Assembly (NCBI GenBank): GCA_036897625.1 | Contig: JAYMTA010000972.1 | Coordinates: 1-22,666, forward strand | Direction: 5' to 3' | Length of the DNA: 22,666 nt | Source: Pelargonium cotyledonis | Lineage: Eukaryota > Streptophyta > Magnoliopsida > Geraniales > Geraniaceae | In this document: positions 9,904 through 22,666 of the stretch, piece after piece | Numbering within the stretch: the stretch's first letter is position 1 | Layout of the letters: every line of letters starts with the position of its first letter | Made by a program: the position numbers and the translations under genes | Notes under the pieces: model-generated | Seen by the model: only the letters and a program-made list of their open reading frames with translations | What the model was told of the DNA's origin: nothing | Databases searched by the model: none

Positions 9904-12900
9904 CTGCAGTATGCAAAGATAAAAAAATCAGATTACAATAATTTTTAAAAGTTCAGTGAAGAATAGGCAACAGTCATATGAACCAAACTAAGACTATCTT
10001 ATAATAGAGAGTATTTTTCAACTTCAGTCGTTGCACAAATTTTACACTAAAGTTGGTGTCAGAAGACTAGAAGAGCTCTAGCTAATTTATTAACTGCTAA
10101 GAATATAATCAACAAAGGACTTTCTTTTTTCCCTTCCTAATAATTATAACCCTCAAAATTACAACTTACCTGCAAGTAGCTTGTAACTTTCCATGTTGTC
10201 CAAGAAAGATCTTGATTCAGAATCTTGCATATCATGTTTATTTAGAGTAATTTTTTTCTGAAAATCCAATGAAATATCTTTGAGCTGATGTGAGAGCAAT
10301 CTTTCTTTGTTGGCATTACATGGTATATCAGTAAAACTAGGATTTTCATCAATCCTTAAGCCTTCATTCCTAATAGTCACTACATCCTTTGCCATTGAGC
10401 ATCGGAGTTCTTCCCTTGCATCCTGCAACAATGGAAAATGAGATATGAACAGTATGAGAACAAGCCAGAAATAAATAAAAACATAAAATAAAAAAAAAAA
10501 AAATCAGGTTCTTACATTTAGGAAGGTAAGTACTTGCTCCATGAGTGATGTTGGAACACATTCAAATTCGAGCTCCTTCAACATAATAAGAAAATGACAG
10601 CATGCTTTAGATTTAAAAATTGATTGTCATCTAGTATTAAGTACACCTTAACATAATTACTGCTATTCATCTAGAAACCTACCATTCAGTATTAAGCACC
10701 TTTAAAATGAAAGGTGTGCCATGTTGCAAGTCAGAAAAAATAATGAATAGAAATAAGGGAAGATGACAAAGCCTTAGAACTTGCACGTATAGTCCAAGCT
10801 TTCATCAGCTTATAATATCTATTCACTTTTAGGAAAATTTTAAAGTTATACTTGCATGCTCTATGTAGCTACTGAAAATCTTCTTTTTACTAGGCAAGGC
10901 TATAAGAAGTTAGAAACAATCATTTTCTTCCAATGATTATTTCCTACGAAGCTAAAAATCTACAGTTTGAACAAGTTATGTCAGGAAGACTCTAACCTCA
11001 ACCCTGTTAGTGAAAATTCCAGCGGGAGTAACAGACAGAGCGGGATTAAATGCTTCAAGATAACCTTCCATTGATCCTCGCAAGCTGAATGGTAATAAAT
11101 CAAAGTAACGAATAAATATATCAATACATATGTAAAAATAGCATTTAGAAAGTATGTATTACATTTGTCGATAAACTTGTACTGTTACATCAAACCACCA
11201 TTATAAGTGGTTGATACTTGTCATAAATGGGGAAAAATAGAATGCAAAAGACTAGAAGGTTCCATGTCAACAGATCAAACACAAAAAACCAATTGTAAGC
11301 AGAACAACATTCTACGGAATGACAGCAAAAGTTCCTCAACGATATAAAATTGGTGTTAGCCAGTTACAATACCGCATGCAGTCAGGGTTCTTTGCCAAGT
11401 ATGATTTCAAATCCTCAAAGCACCTTTTCTCTAAGGGCATCATTTCTGAGATCGTAGAATCAAAGGGAGGAAATAACTTGCAAAGCACGTGATATACTAA
11501 TAACTGCAGAAGGAAACTGTTCAGTGTAGGAATTAATATGAATAAAAGAAATTATGTACATCAGTTTCGCAAAAACTCACCTGAGTAAAACCACGTAAGC
11601 TATGGTGGTGCGAGGTTAATAATGGAACTATAGGAGGAAATAATTCATTCAAATGTCTGGCTTGAACCAATTGAGATGCATGAAGGATGACATTAGCAGC
11701 TATAAATACATAGGAGGAGAGAGCCTGCATTTGATGCCCACAAATTAATAAACAAGAGAACTGAAAAAGAACGACAGTATATTCAGATAGCAAAGTATCA
11801 AAGGAAAAAAAAATTAGCAAACAAATGTCAAGAATCCGCAAGTATAAATACCCAGGCACACGACCATCACTGTTAAAAAGGCTTGTTACAATATTTAGCC
11901 ACAATAATGAGATGAACCATTGAGATTTTCAATAAACTGAATTTGCATCAAGTTAATTGAGGCCATTCCTGGCAGAAACGTACGAAAACAATGAAACAAC
12001 CATCTTGAAACTTTTAATTGGGATATAAATAAACGTGGTTCCATAGCAGATGGATTCCAATCACCTACCATGATAGTTCCTTAAAGTTCCCACTAATTTC
12101 TGATATTTGTATATTGAGTCTATAAGTTACTATTTCCAACAGAACCATAACACTCTTTGGTTACTCTATCACAATATGAATAATAGGCATAAATACTGTA
12201 GCCATAGTATTTACCTGAGGCTTCATATCAAAGTCCTGCAGTATTGGAACTAATTGCTCCCCCACCTGTGACACGAGCAGTTAGAAAAATTAATAACAAA
12301 TTCCCTAAACCAATGGAATCCATGAATAAGAATATCGAATCCAGTGAAAATTATCTGACCAGAAATGCATATGATTGAAAGTAAAAAAAAAAAATTTAAT
12401 TAAAAAAAAATCTGGCGGAAACAATATCATGAGTTGATGCTTTTTCTCACACCTAGTGGAAACAATATCTTGGCATGACCAATAATCTGGTTTGATGGAA
12501 TGCAATAACCCCAAGTCCCCATAGACTTGGTGTAAGGTTTAGTCCTCACTCACCATACACCAACGGACTAGTGTATTTAACCTGTTCGTGTCGAAAACTG
12601 GGAATACCAATAATCCCTCATGGAATCCTTTGCTTTATATTTAGTGTCTTGAATTCAAAGATGCATAATCTAGGTTATATTGTACGTAACTATGGGATTA
12701 GAAAGGGTTTAGATATACTTTTTGTCATTTTTGTTGATGGAAACTCGAGTCATCCAGTAAAATTAAGGATGATGTATTGGATATAGTCAGTATAGGTCAG
12801 CTGGTAGAGCAGATGACTTTATTCTCATTCATGCCTTTGATTTTCATTACATCTTTAGCAGTGTTTAGAACCAAAGATTCTTTTCAATGTCCTGAATATT

Positions 12901-15900
12901 TAGATATACAAATGATTCCTACATAATTGAGAACCATATGTCTTTATGAAGCAAATCATTAAAATACATCCAGAATCAACTGGCAAGGCAATAAGTTATA
13001 AACTTGGGGAATGGGGAATAAGAATACATTTGTATGAAATATCTAAAATAAGACCTGCCAACAATAAAAAAGGATAAAATAAAACCTCACCAGTGATGGG
13101 AACTTCAAGTATATATGAATTGCAAATGTTTCCAAGTATTGACGAACAGCAGGCAAGTTATTTCGCTGTAAATGGTAAACACAAACCATTAAGGTTATAC
13201 ATAGTCTAAGAATCAAGCTTAATCACCACAACTTAGAGAAGAGTGTAGAGAATAATATTTCTATAATATGTAAAAAAAAAGCATAACAGTTTCTGACATG
13301 TAGAAATGATAAAAATGTGTATCAAGTGGACACAACAACAAATGATACAAAGTAACATTCACTTACATATAGGGCTGTATGCAAGTAATGTGAAACTTGC
13401 TCAACAATATCTTGATCGATGAACCTTGACAATATACATATCATCTGCCAAGCACGAACTTTGCGCCTATGGATCTATATCAGAAACACAATGATCACTG
13501 TGTAAAAACAAAGTATAAATGAAAGAAAAACAAAGCAGGTAATAAAATTCAATTCTGAAACTAAACTAACCGCACTATATTTTTTATACAATTCCTTCGA
13601 GAGATCCTTGTCATTTACCTATATCAAATAACAAAATCGACTCAATCATACCATGGTAATGAAATATCATCTCCAATACAAATATCATCACAGAGAATAG
13701 TTACCACAGAACCAAGAAGCTCTAGCAGAAACAGTTTGCCAGCTTCACAGGCAGCAAGGCAATCTTCATTTTCATTCACTGACTCAACTAGATCAACCAA
13801 GTTAGCCAACTTATGGAATAGAACAGAAACTGATACACGTGCATATAACTCTGTATTTATAAAAACCTGACAAAAGAAGCTATCAGTTAAGAAACACAGG
13901 ATCATCTTAAATCCACAATGGAAACCACTACAGTAAGCAAAATATTACCAGTATAACAGATGGGATGCAGTTTCCACAACAAGACTAATATAAATTTGGT
14001 GCACTTTTTCAATATGAAGAACAAATTTTCTTCTAACACTAATGAGCATTCGCAGATAAAAAATATTGTGATGAACAAAGTATAACTACTGCCATTTTTT
14101 CCCTTTTCAGTTAATATTAAGAATAGAACTCAACAACAATATAAGATTGAAATCTAGTTTCCTAGAAGCCAAGGTCCTATCTAAGGAAGAGGTTTAGCTT
14201 TATTCCATGAATGAATCACCCACAACTACTTATTGGTAGATGGACCCTAAAAATGATCGAACAAATAGACTTAATATACACAATAGGCTTAACTAATGTC
14301 ACTCATGTCCTCATGCAAAATTTGAGTTACGTAAATTAGATAAGTAAATCTGGTCATGCGGTTCAAGAGAAATTTTCACTGTGCATATAATTCATCTCAT
14401 GGCCACTTTTTACAAGTTCACATTTTTAAAATGTTTTCAGTATTATAGCAGTGTTTTAAAAAGCGCAAAGCGCACTTGAGGCGCAAAGCGCCTCTGGGGC
14501 TTAAGCACAAAGTGCACTTTAAATTTTTTTAAATAAAATATTAATTTAACATATATATTTAAATACTTATGTTAGGATGATAAAACTACTATAAAATAAC
14601 ACCATAATTCATAATCTATAAAACGTTTCAACTTTATTGACCAAAAACCAAAACAAATTCAAGTTAAAACGTAAATAATAAAATAGTTCCGCTTAGAGTT
14701 AGACAACTCTATTTTATAGAAAGAAGAAAAGCATATAAATTTTAGTCAAAATGAGTGCTAACAAGGGAGGAGAGGAGAATCGAAGGCTTCAAGCTCTTTT
14801 TAGTTGTTGTCGATGATATTTTGATATATTTTCTCCATAGAGGTGCTTCTTTTGTGTTTTTTGAACGCTAAAATCATACAACAGCCGTAAAGGTTGGAAG
14901 TTGAAGGGTTTCTAAATAGGTTTTTTGAGTTTTTATTTAGTAAAATAAGGTTCATAATAAGTAATATGAGTGTTAAATAAAAAGCCCTAAAAGTGCGGGC
15001 TTCGGGGGGATTCATTGAAGGGGCTGGGCTTTTCACGAAGCGAAACCCAAAAGTGGGGCTTCGGGCATAAGCGCAGCGCAAAGCGCGCACTTTTCAAAAC
15101 ACTGTATGATAGTTATGCAATTTTCTTTTCAAAGCACAGCATAAGCTTCAGCTGAAAGGTCCTTCAGTGATACATGCAGTATAGAGATATATGGGTCACC
15201 GGTCAGCATTATTAGTACATGAAACGCAAGTACTATTTGTGCAACATGAAATCTTGAAATCAATATAAAATCAACTACAGCGGCATCCAATTGAATGTAA
15301 ATATAAAAGGATGGTCCAAAGCACTTAGCTCTACCATTGCGGGTCCTAGGAGGGCCATTTATGTAAATTTTCATCAAGAATTTTTTTAATACATTCTGCA
15401 TCAAACAAAAGCTTACATCTGTCAACTCTGGGTCTGGGCTTCTAGCCAATAATGATACTTCAGTCCTAGCATCATGATTGTCAGATAATTCTGCCTCAAA
15501 ATCCTCATCAAATGCAACTGGTGAACAGTAATTATCAGATGAAAAAGTAAAATAACATGTAGGAAAATCAATATTTATGAGATAAATATAGACCAGACAA
15601 CTATGCAACACACCAGAACCATAAAGTGATAGCAGCTTCAGTTCTTTTATGTAGTACTTTATAGTCTTTGGATAAGAAAGCCATAACCCTGTTAAATGAA
15701 GTGCTGCAAGTCGAATAGTTCGAGGACTTTTCTTGCCTTCCTCCAAAACATTTTCAATGAACTGCAAAAATATGTAATGGGATGAGGAAAAGTAAATTCC
15801 AGTCACATGAATACAATGGCAATACAAGGTTTAAAGCTATGGATGGTAATTCAAGCAACTATGCATCATTGCTTGCATGTGGAGAGAGTGGGTAAGGACA

Positions 15901-18900
15901 CACACCCACTTCAGAGGTCCAGGTGCATTTTCAAATACATGCATGCTTTCGTCACTGAAAACAGAAGGATGCAACACAGAAGACAAAAGTGCAGCAATAG
16001 GAGCAACCCTCCGCTTGTTGCAGCTGATATGCAATATCCAAGAAGAGCGAACCAACTGCCAAATCATCTGCATTGTAATGATCAGATATTTAGCAAGTTT
16101 AACTATCTACTCAACATAAACCAAAGATAAGAAGACAGCAAAGAGTATATATAAAAAGTCAAGCTATAAATCTTCACAGCGGATTTCCTCGGCAATGTAC
16201 AATGTACTTTTATTCAGTTTCTGACATGAAACAAACTTTCATAACAGAAGACACAGTAGTGAAACGGCGATGATATCTTTTAAACCAAAAGCCTGTCAAA
16301 GTAAACAGTTAAAAACAAAGGTGATACATGTGTGAGACAGTAAATTTTCACAAAAACAGCTGGATTGCACACAATGGGAACATTATTTTGAAGTATATAA
16401 ATTGAACACGCGGATAAATGAGCATTCCACATTAAATGGTATGGCAGATATTGGATCTAATAAGAAACTATCATAGTTGACGTCTAGCATGGTATCTAGA
16501 CGAGAACGTAACTAGAGCATCTACCGACTTTATCGTCCAAGACTGACGGCCAACATTCATTTGACCCCAAAAAATCATGAAAAATGGAAAGCGGGACTTC
16601 TGAAATGAGAGTTTAGTTTTAAGAGAATCAGGAAGATAACTAAGCATGCCTTATTCATTCAAAAACAACAAACACTCTTGGACATAACAATAAGTACAGA
16701 TTTAATACAGTCCAATAATGAAGTGAACCTGGGTATCCACGCCATTACATGCAGAAACCATTGAACTTGACTTTCCCGATGCAAATAGTCCCAGAGCCCA
16801 TCTGACAGACCTAAGCATGGGCAAAACAGAACCTTCCCCAGCATTTTCAAGACTGCAAACACACTTAAAAGTAAGTTGATAACTACCAAAATCTTCTGTA
16901 ATAGGACATACATTATCAGATGGAAATGTTTGGGTCAGATCATATGCTGACATTTTCTCTCATTTATGTTTTTCCTGAATGCATTCTGCCATTCCCATAC
17001 AAATTGTACAAAAGGAAGAAAGATTATTTTCAAAAATAAAATAAATAAATAAATAAATAAGCAAATGGTTACTGTAGGCTGTGAAGCACTGACACTCTTC
17101 TACAGCAGAGGGTTGGGATCCAACATGAAAATTAAATAAGATACCAAAAATTGGACACGTTCTCAACACGCAGACTCCAATTTCAATAAAAAGAATCATT
17201 TTGAAAATAAATAATAAAAAACTTAATTATTTTGTCTATAGAATATATATAGCAATAACTTGTGTTTCTACTTTGAACTCAAGAATATGGGTTGTAATGA
17301 CCTGGTTTGCTCATTTCATTTTGACTTATGTTCATAACTTTACTTGATTATTTGATTTGATTGCGTGTTGAAAAATGAAAATGGACTTGTTTACTTATAA
17401 GATGTTAATTTTAATTTAAGCACAAATACTTATAATTTTCTATATATAAGAAAAATATTTTGAACTAAAAAATTAATGTGTCATGCATATTTTGACAATG
17501 GAAAATTTGTACATTGGAATAACAGTATAGGTGCTTCACAGATTGTAGACATCTAAATAATAAATTAAAATTTGCAAACACCTAAAGGAATAATATAACC
17601 ACAAAACCAGAAGTTGAGTGAACTGGGAACTGGATAACCATATCTATACATTTGCTTCTTACCTCTCGAGAAGATCACGGAAAACAAATCTCAATACTGC
17701 ATCTGAGAAAAAAGAGTCATTGTCCTCCATATGAACTCTATTCTTCAGTACGTGGTAAGGCATTGATAACAAATGTTCGACGCAGTGCCACTGGATCAGT
17801 AATAGTAGATAAATTAGAATGATTAGAATTGTTTATTAAGTCATCTTTTTTTACTCGGTATCATTATCTCACGTAAGTGTAAGAAGTTTAGTTACTTATC
17901 AAACTTGTCAAAGTCCATAACAGAAAGAAAAGAATAGCATAGAATGAACTATTTATTCATAAATCAACAAAGGGAAATACACTTGACCAGTTTTTGCAGT
18001 AACTAGGATGGAAATTTACACAAATCTACTCATGAAAGGCATTTTGATGTTATGAAAACGAGCTAAAAGTACATGGTAAATAACAACCAATCCATAAAAC
18101 AGAAGACAAAAAATAAAAGTAGTCACCTTCCAGTTCAATAAAACTGCTCGTCGAGAGCGTGCCAAAACTCCAACCTCAACTAGTTTATTGCTACTCCAGA
18201 GAAACGAAAGTGCCAGAAAATCCAACAGAGACCCGCCATCTATCTTTTGTTGCAAGGATTTGTGATGTTCTCTGATAATGTCTAAAGTTAAAGGAGAGAA
18301 CAAAGACACCAGAGCCTTAAACACAGGAGCTAACGCTTCATATGCAGCAAGACAAATTTCTGCTCCAGTCTGCTTTGATCAACATTACAAAGAATTAAGG
18401 CATGTGCTCCAAGTATGTAATCCATGTGCTTGATAAAAATTGACAAATATTAAATTTAGACGAAAAAACGTAAGAAGTTTATTATGTTAAACATACCTCT
18501 GAGTCAGCTATTGGAGATGAAAAAGTTTTCCAGGCAAATTCCCACATAAACTTGGAAGCATAATTGAGCTCAACATCGCTCTTAAACTGTACGGACCATG
18601 AAGAGATAGAAGCAACAACCTTCATAGACAGTATCTGCACAAAGAAAAGAAATGTTTCCATTAGACACTTTCAAAAGAACAATAATAATTGATGGAGCAA
18701 GCAACAGACTCAACATTTGGCAGAGAAATAAACAGATAAAGACGAAAACATGTTTACTATGAAAAAGAACCAATTCCTGACATTTTTAACAGCATAATAA
18801 GAAATGAAAATGAAGTGAGAGTGAGCATCCACAGCTAAAACACACATATATAAATAAATAATAAATAAATAATTTTAAAAATGTGCTTAAAAGATGACAG

Positions 18901-21900
18901 CCGATAAACATAATCTACAAATCATACAGCTTGCAGCACAGCAGTAGTGATAGAAGATGACAGCCGACGTTGACTTGGGCCTCCAAGTTTCCCTCTTATG
19001 GAACCAGGCAGGATTGCATCTTTCATCACAGTGCCAGACCAAAAAATGTAGCAAGATAAATCTGCAAATGAGACCAGCTCCGCCTGCACGACGGACACGG
19101 AAGTTCTCATATCATGGTGACATACTGCTAATGAGACCAGTATTACATCAAATGATGACATATAATAAGACAATTCACAAAACTTAGTCAGCTACTGATA
19201 CCAATATAGTAGGGAAAAAATTGGCAAATTTCTCAACAACGGAAGCTTCTGCAAAACTCGATTCATCCAATGCCTCGAGTAAGGCAACTTCTGATTTGAT
19301 TTTAGTCCTAATTCCGCATTCGGAAACTCTGTTCTGCAATATTTGAAGCTCCAGAACCAAGCTTAACATGAGGATGACTAATTTCACCGGTACCAGATCT
19401 TGATGAATGCTCTGTTTGCTGATGTTGCTGCTGTGACCCTGAATAAACTGGACATGCAGGTTGAAAACCAAGCGTCAGAACCTTCTATAGAAAGCAACTA
19501 TCAAACAATACCACCACGGTGATGCTAATTGCTATGTTGGTGCTATCTTATAAGTGCTCAAGCTTCCGCTCCAAAAGCCAGTCTCGTAGTCGGGTTTGGC
19601 TCTCACATTTATATGTAATTGACCTTACTATCTCCCACCTATGTGACTATTTCTCCTTAATTTCCGACAAGAATCATAGACAAAGGTATATAGCAAGCAT
19701 AAAAAGATATTATTTAAGAATAGAAATGTCAAGGATACACGTGCAACAAAAACATAATTAGCAAAGAGCATGAAGAGGTGAAGGCAAACCTTGAATAGAG
19801 GTATTAAGTGATCTCCTTCCCTGGTTATAAGAAAAAGCACTCTTGCCCATCTTTTTGCTTCAAGTTCCCATGCATCCACCTCTTCATCATCATAAGTAAC
19901 AGAAGCATCAATGAAATTTTGGCGACTTGTAAACTTTTGAGGGAAGTTACATAGAGTTCTCAGAAGTTTAATATCAGAGCTGCAGCAATTGGCAATACAA
20001 TGTTTTTTGCCACATCCACACAGCCATTTTTGCATCCGTACTCTTAAAGCACCTACAATTTGTAAGAGAGACAGAGACAGGTAGGCAATAGTGAGTGTAT
20101 TATTAATTGGTTTTCAATAAATAAATAGACAATCAACCATAAATTTAAAGTCTGCAAATATGTAAGTTGTAAGAGCGGTTCTATTAGCTTGCAAAAAATT
20201 GGGAAAACATTTTACATAGCCATTTTGCAACCATTGCTGACATAAGCAAAATCATTGGAGAATATGACAGCAAACAAGAGCACATACATAGCAATATGAG
20301 ATAGATAGTTTTCTTACCACCATAATCAGTAAATTCCCGTGGAACAGTTGCAATGAAAAGCAAAATTGTTTCTAGAGGTACATCAAATATACACAGCACT
20401 GAAGCAGCAGCCTCCAGAACTTTCTGACAAACTGGTACCAACCATAAATACATCAAGTTATTCGTGTTGTCTTATAAGTATTCTAGCCTGAACAGTATAA
20501 TCTCAAGTCTAAAAGAAAAAACATCATAACCTAACCAGATTAACAACTAGAGACCTCGAAGACGATAATTAGGATTGAAATGTTGTTTGCTGTTCTCAAT
20601 AATAAATCTCAGCAGATCCAGTAAGTCTCGTTTATCATCACTGGAAAAATCTTCTGGAGCAGGTTCCACTAGGACCACACTGGTGATGGCATTTAAACAA
20701 CATACTCTTTCACTGTAATTATCACTATGAACTCCACAAGCAGCAGAAGCAATGCACTCAACAAGGGCTACCAATCCAGCTCTCCCAAAAGACTCTTGTT
20801 TAGCGAGAGATGCTAAATTTCTTAAAAATCCCATTTTTTTCCTGTCATTTAAATTGAAAGATATATCAACCCTTTCAAATCCCAACAATAAGCTTTTAAA
20901 ACACAACATACAAATTGAAGTTTTTTGGATATGATATTAGCATTCATGGTCTTCAACTTTGGAAATGATTAAAGACCTTGCCAGAATAATAAGAATTAAG
21001 AAGTATATTTGATATTCAAACTACAGTAATCACAGCACACTTTCCAAAATATGCCACACTGAACTTTAAACATGTTCTATGTTCCAACCTTATAATCTTA
21101 TATGCAAACAGATTTCCCCATTACGAGTTATGTGCTCTGTTTATCAAGCACATTAGCATACCTCTTATTTAGGTAACATGTATACACGCATAAAAACTGG
21201 GATGCACCTTCAATTGTCCTGGAAGTGTATGCTTCTCTTACACCTAAAAGAGATTCTAATTAATAAAAAAGTTGGAAATCCAGTGGCAAAACATGAAGAG
21301 TATCAAGAAGCAAAGGAGACTATTAACAATGTTGACAAGTGAAAAGTATCAGCTTATTCAGAGGAACAGAGGAGAAGAATTTTATTATGGTAAAAAACAA
21401 TGCATAATATAGAACACTAAAACAGGTCAGCATCCTAGTACATGGATTAGTTAACAAGAGAAGCAATGATAAAGATAGAAATCAGGGAAATTACCTTCAC
21501 ACATAAAAACTAAGGGAAGGTGGTACTATAGTAAACTGTATTATTTAATAAACTGACTAAAGAAGCAAAAATATAGTGTTAAATGAAAGAAGAATCCAAT
21601 TTATACATTGACAATACTGAGGAGCACAGTATAAAAGCTGAGTACCATAAGTCCAATCCCAAACAAGAGCAGAAGTCTCTGATGGCGAACTACTAACTCT
21701 AACCAATCACATCACAAGATACCAAGAAAATTATGAATATAGCTCAAAGAATTCAGCATTTATATGGCTTCCAGCTATGTCTCTGAGGGTATAGTGCATA
21801 ACATAAAAAAGGAGTCCAACCAAGTATCTGAAAAATACGCTTTTAAGTATGGAACTAGTTCAGATGAAATTGAAAACAAACCAAAATCTTTGTGATGTAC

Positions 21901-22304
21901 AGGGTCGTTCAACCCTTGCATGAATGGACCGAGCAAAAAGCTTTCAGGTACGAGTCCCGCACAGTGCCCATAATTCTCCCACTTGATCCCCAAAAACGAC
22001 TGCATGATCAAGCACCTAACTGCATTAAGGACAACCAAGCAGAGGTCCAGCAAAGAAAAGGTAAAAAATCACTAATTCATCCTAACCATAAATTACCTTC
22101 TCTGTAGTTGTATAATTAACCTAATGACATACTCAAAAAATAATGCCCAGTACCTAGCGGATTATCATGACAAAAGCCCCGTTCCCATAAGATTGACAAC
22201 CAATTGAAGATTTCACCAGAAGTTTCCATCTCATTTTGACAAACTCCACCAATAGAGCTTATGGAGTTGTGAAGAGTGACAGAACATTGAAGCAACAAGG
22301 TTAT
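8587..22304 (-). CDS. TARBP1/Trm3-type SpoU tRNA (guanosine-2'-O)-methyltransferase, 5' end missing
   Basis: The 3' part of a very long gene, with 29 exons visible giving 1378 codons plus TAG; the 5' exons lie past the right edge. A C-terminal SpoU/TrmH (SPOUT) methyltransferase domain follows a long helical, HEAT-like region, the layout of yeast Trm3 and human TARBP1, which methylate the 2'-O of G18 in tRNAs using S-adenosylmethionine. Plant homologues such as Arabidopsis At4g17610 share it and run to roughly 1800 residues, so some 400-500 N-terminal residues are probably missing. Recognisable upstream blocks include [58 protein letters not shown] and [17 protein letters not shown]. Every splice junction keeps frame and I found no stop or frameshift, so the gene looks intact. 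The largest intron holds a transposon; others are ordinary AT-rich sequence. The first exon's upstream phase is not verifiable. Confidence 0.93.
12511..12530. repeat. Perfect 7-bp hairpin in an intron
   Basis: CCAAGTC and GACTTGG flank a six-base loop (CCCATA). Allowing one mismatch the stem extends to ten pairs. It lies in the 825-base intron of the methyltransferase gene. Function is unknown and chance is possible. Confidence 0.6.
12790..12820 (+). pseudogene. Fragment resembling the 5' half of an organelle-type tRNA-Phe
   Basis: TCAGCTGGTAGAGCAGATGA followed by CT closely resembles the D-arm and anticodon-stem start of plastid or bacterial-type tRNA-Phe, as I remember it (established knowledge, not searched). 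The anticodon loop and the T arm cannot be recognised, so no complete tRNA is encoded. It lies antisense in a methyltransferase intron. A decayed organelle-DNA insertion or a SINE head are both possible. Confidence 0.35.
14449..15104. mobile_element. hAT-like non-autonomous DNA transposon in an intron
   Basis: The 656-bp element starts CAGTGTTTTAAAAAG and ends with the reverse complement of CAGTGTTTTGAAAAG, so the terminal inverted repeats match at 14 of the first 15 bases. It is flanked by TATTATAG (14441-14448) and TATGATAG (15105-15112), an 8-bp target duplication with one mismatch, as hAT elements make. Subterminal regions are GC-rich with repeated GCGCAAAGCGC-like words, while the middle is AT-rich. 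There is no transposase; a 96-codon open frame inside (14800-15090) has no hAT features. It sits in the 1550-base intron between the exons encoding SPDPELTD and VFINTEL. Confidence 0.88.
17034..17060 (+). repeat. (AAAT)n microsatellite
   Basis: AAAT-type units run in tandem inside the 810-base intron at 16853-17662. A second similar A/T-rich run lies at about 18848-18875 in another intron of the same gene. Confidence 0.85.
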
Positions 22305-22666
22305 CTGCAAGAGATCATTAGTAGTGAGCATATAGGCTATGAAGAACTGATAAAGTCTGAAATCTCCATACCATAAACACAATGGAATTTTCCAAATAGT
22401 GTCCTTCCACTAATGAAATTGTTGAGGATAATCTACTTAACATTTATGTATTGTGTTTTGACCTGATTGACCTTTTTTCAGTTGTTAAGTCATATTAGTT
22501 AACTGACTCTAATATAACCATTGATTCCATTTATAGATAAGTTGAATAATGAGTAAAAAATATTGATTAAGGGAAAGTTCTCATTAGAGGATTTAAACTA
22601 CATGGTATCATTATATATTTCTTGAATGCAAGACTTGAACCCATAGTTATTAATGGTGCGCCATGG

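Larger units (their letters stand above)
10170..22304 (-). other. Exon map of the N-terminal helical part of the methyltransferase
   Basis: Exons 5' to 3': 22304-22154, 22019-21882, 21234-21162, 20841-20555, 20431-20318, 20052-19790, 19447-19202, 19083-18928, 18634-18497, 18369-18127, 17790-17663, 16852-16729, 16067-15906, 15761-15614, 15517-15417, 13866-13705, 13618-13571, 13474-13367, 13165-13091, 12265-12215, 11724-11581, 11503-11373, 11084-10997, 10575-10516, 10422-10170. Phases chain without conflict. The 73-base third exon ([20 protein letters not shown]) and the 48- and 51-base exons are easily missed. Introns above 600 bases are at 21235-21881, 16853-17662, 16068-16728, 13867-15416 and 12266-13090. 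Apart from the features listed separately, I see nothing but AT-rich intron sequence in them. Confidence 0.85.

Noticed and set aside
14800-15090. 96-codon open frame inside the hAT-like element as a possible transposase remnant
   Set aside because: No hAT dimerisation or zinc-finger motifs; the frame simply crosses the GC-rich subterminal repeat.
15807-16130. 107-codon plus-strand open frame
   Set aside because: It is the antisense shadow of the methyltransferase exon at 16067-15906 and flanking intron.
1-22666. CRISPR arrays, rRNA genes, complete tRNA genes, bacterial operons or viral genes
   Set aside because: None seen: no regularly spaced identical repeats, no rRNA-like blocks, no complete cloverleaf and no viral protein motifs; the genes are intron-split plant genes.

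Overview
The window is nuclear DNA of a flowering plant, most likely a eudicot; the species cannot be named from the sequence. It is AT-rich, with long intron-split genes whose U-rich GT-AG introns join open frames cleanly. The two recognised products are typical plant proteins, and SINE-like, MITE-like and hAT-like remnants fill the gaps. There is no sign of bacterial, viral or CRISPR content.

Layout. Bases 1-3345 are repeat-rich intergenic DNA: a tRNA-derived SINE-like stretch (about 661-810), a diverged fold-back element (about 1384-1932) holding a 51-bp GA-rich tandem duplication, and two diverged copies of an unidentified ~155-bp sequence 290 bp apart. Bases 3346-4242 (+) hold a small uncharacterised gene rebuilt as three exons (204 aa). 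Bases 7922-4469 (-) hold a complete nine-exon subtilisin-like serine protease of the SBT2 clade (827 aa), with signal peptide, I9 propeptide, full Asp/His/Asn/Ser active site and a GC-AG third intron. Bases 22304-8587 (-) hold the last 29 visible exons (1378 codons) of a TARBP1/Trm3-type SpoU tRNA 2'-O-ribose methyltransferase whose 5' exons lie beyond the right edge. Its largest intron contains a 656-bp hAT-like non-autonomous transposon with an 8-bp target duplication.

Arrangement. The methyltransferase and the protease lie head-to-tail on the minus strand with 664 bp between stop and start. The protease and the small plus-strand gene converge, with 226 bp between stop codons. Nothing suggests a shared pathway: one product acts on RNA inside the cell, one is a secreted protease, and the third is unknown. 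I found no new multi-gene system. The points worth a second look are splice-site oddities and transposable-element remnants. All exon maps are hand-derived from splice signals and reading-frame continuity, with no transcript evidence.
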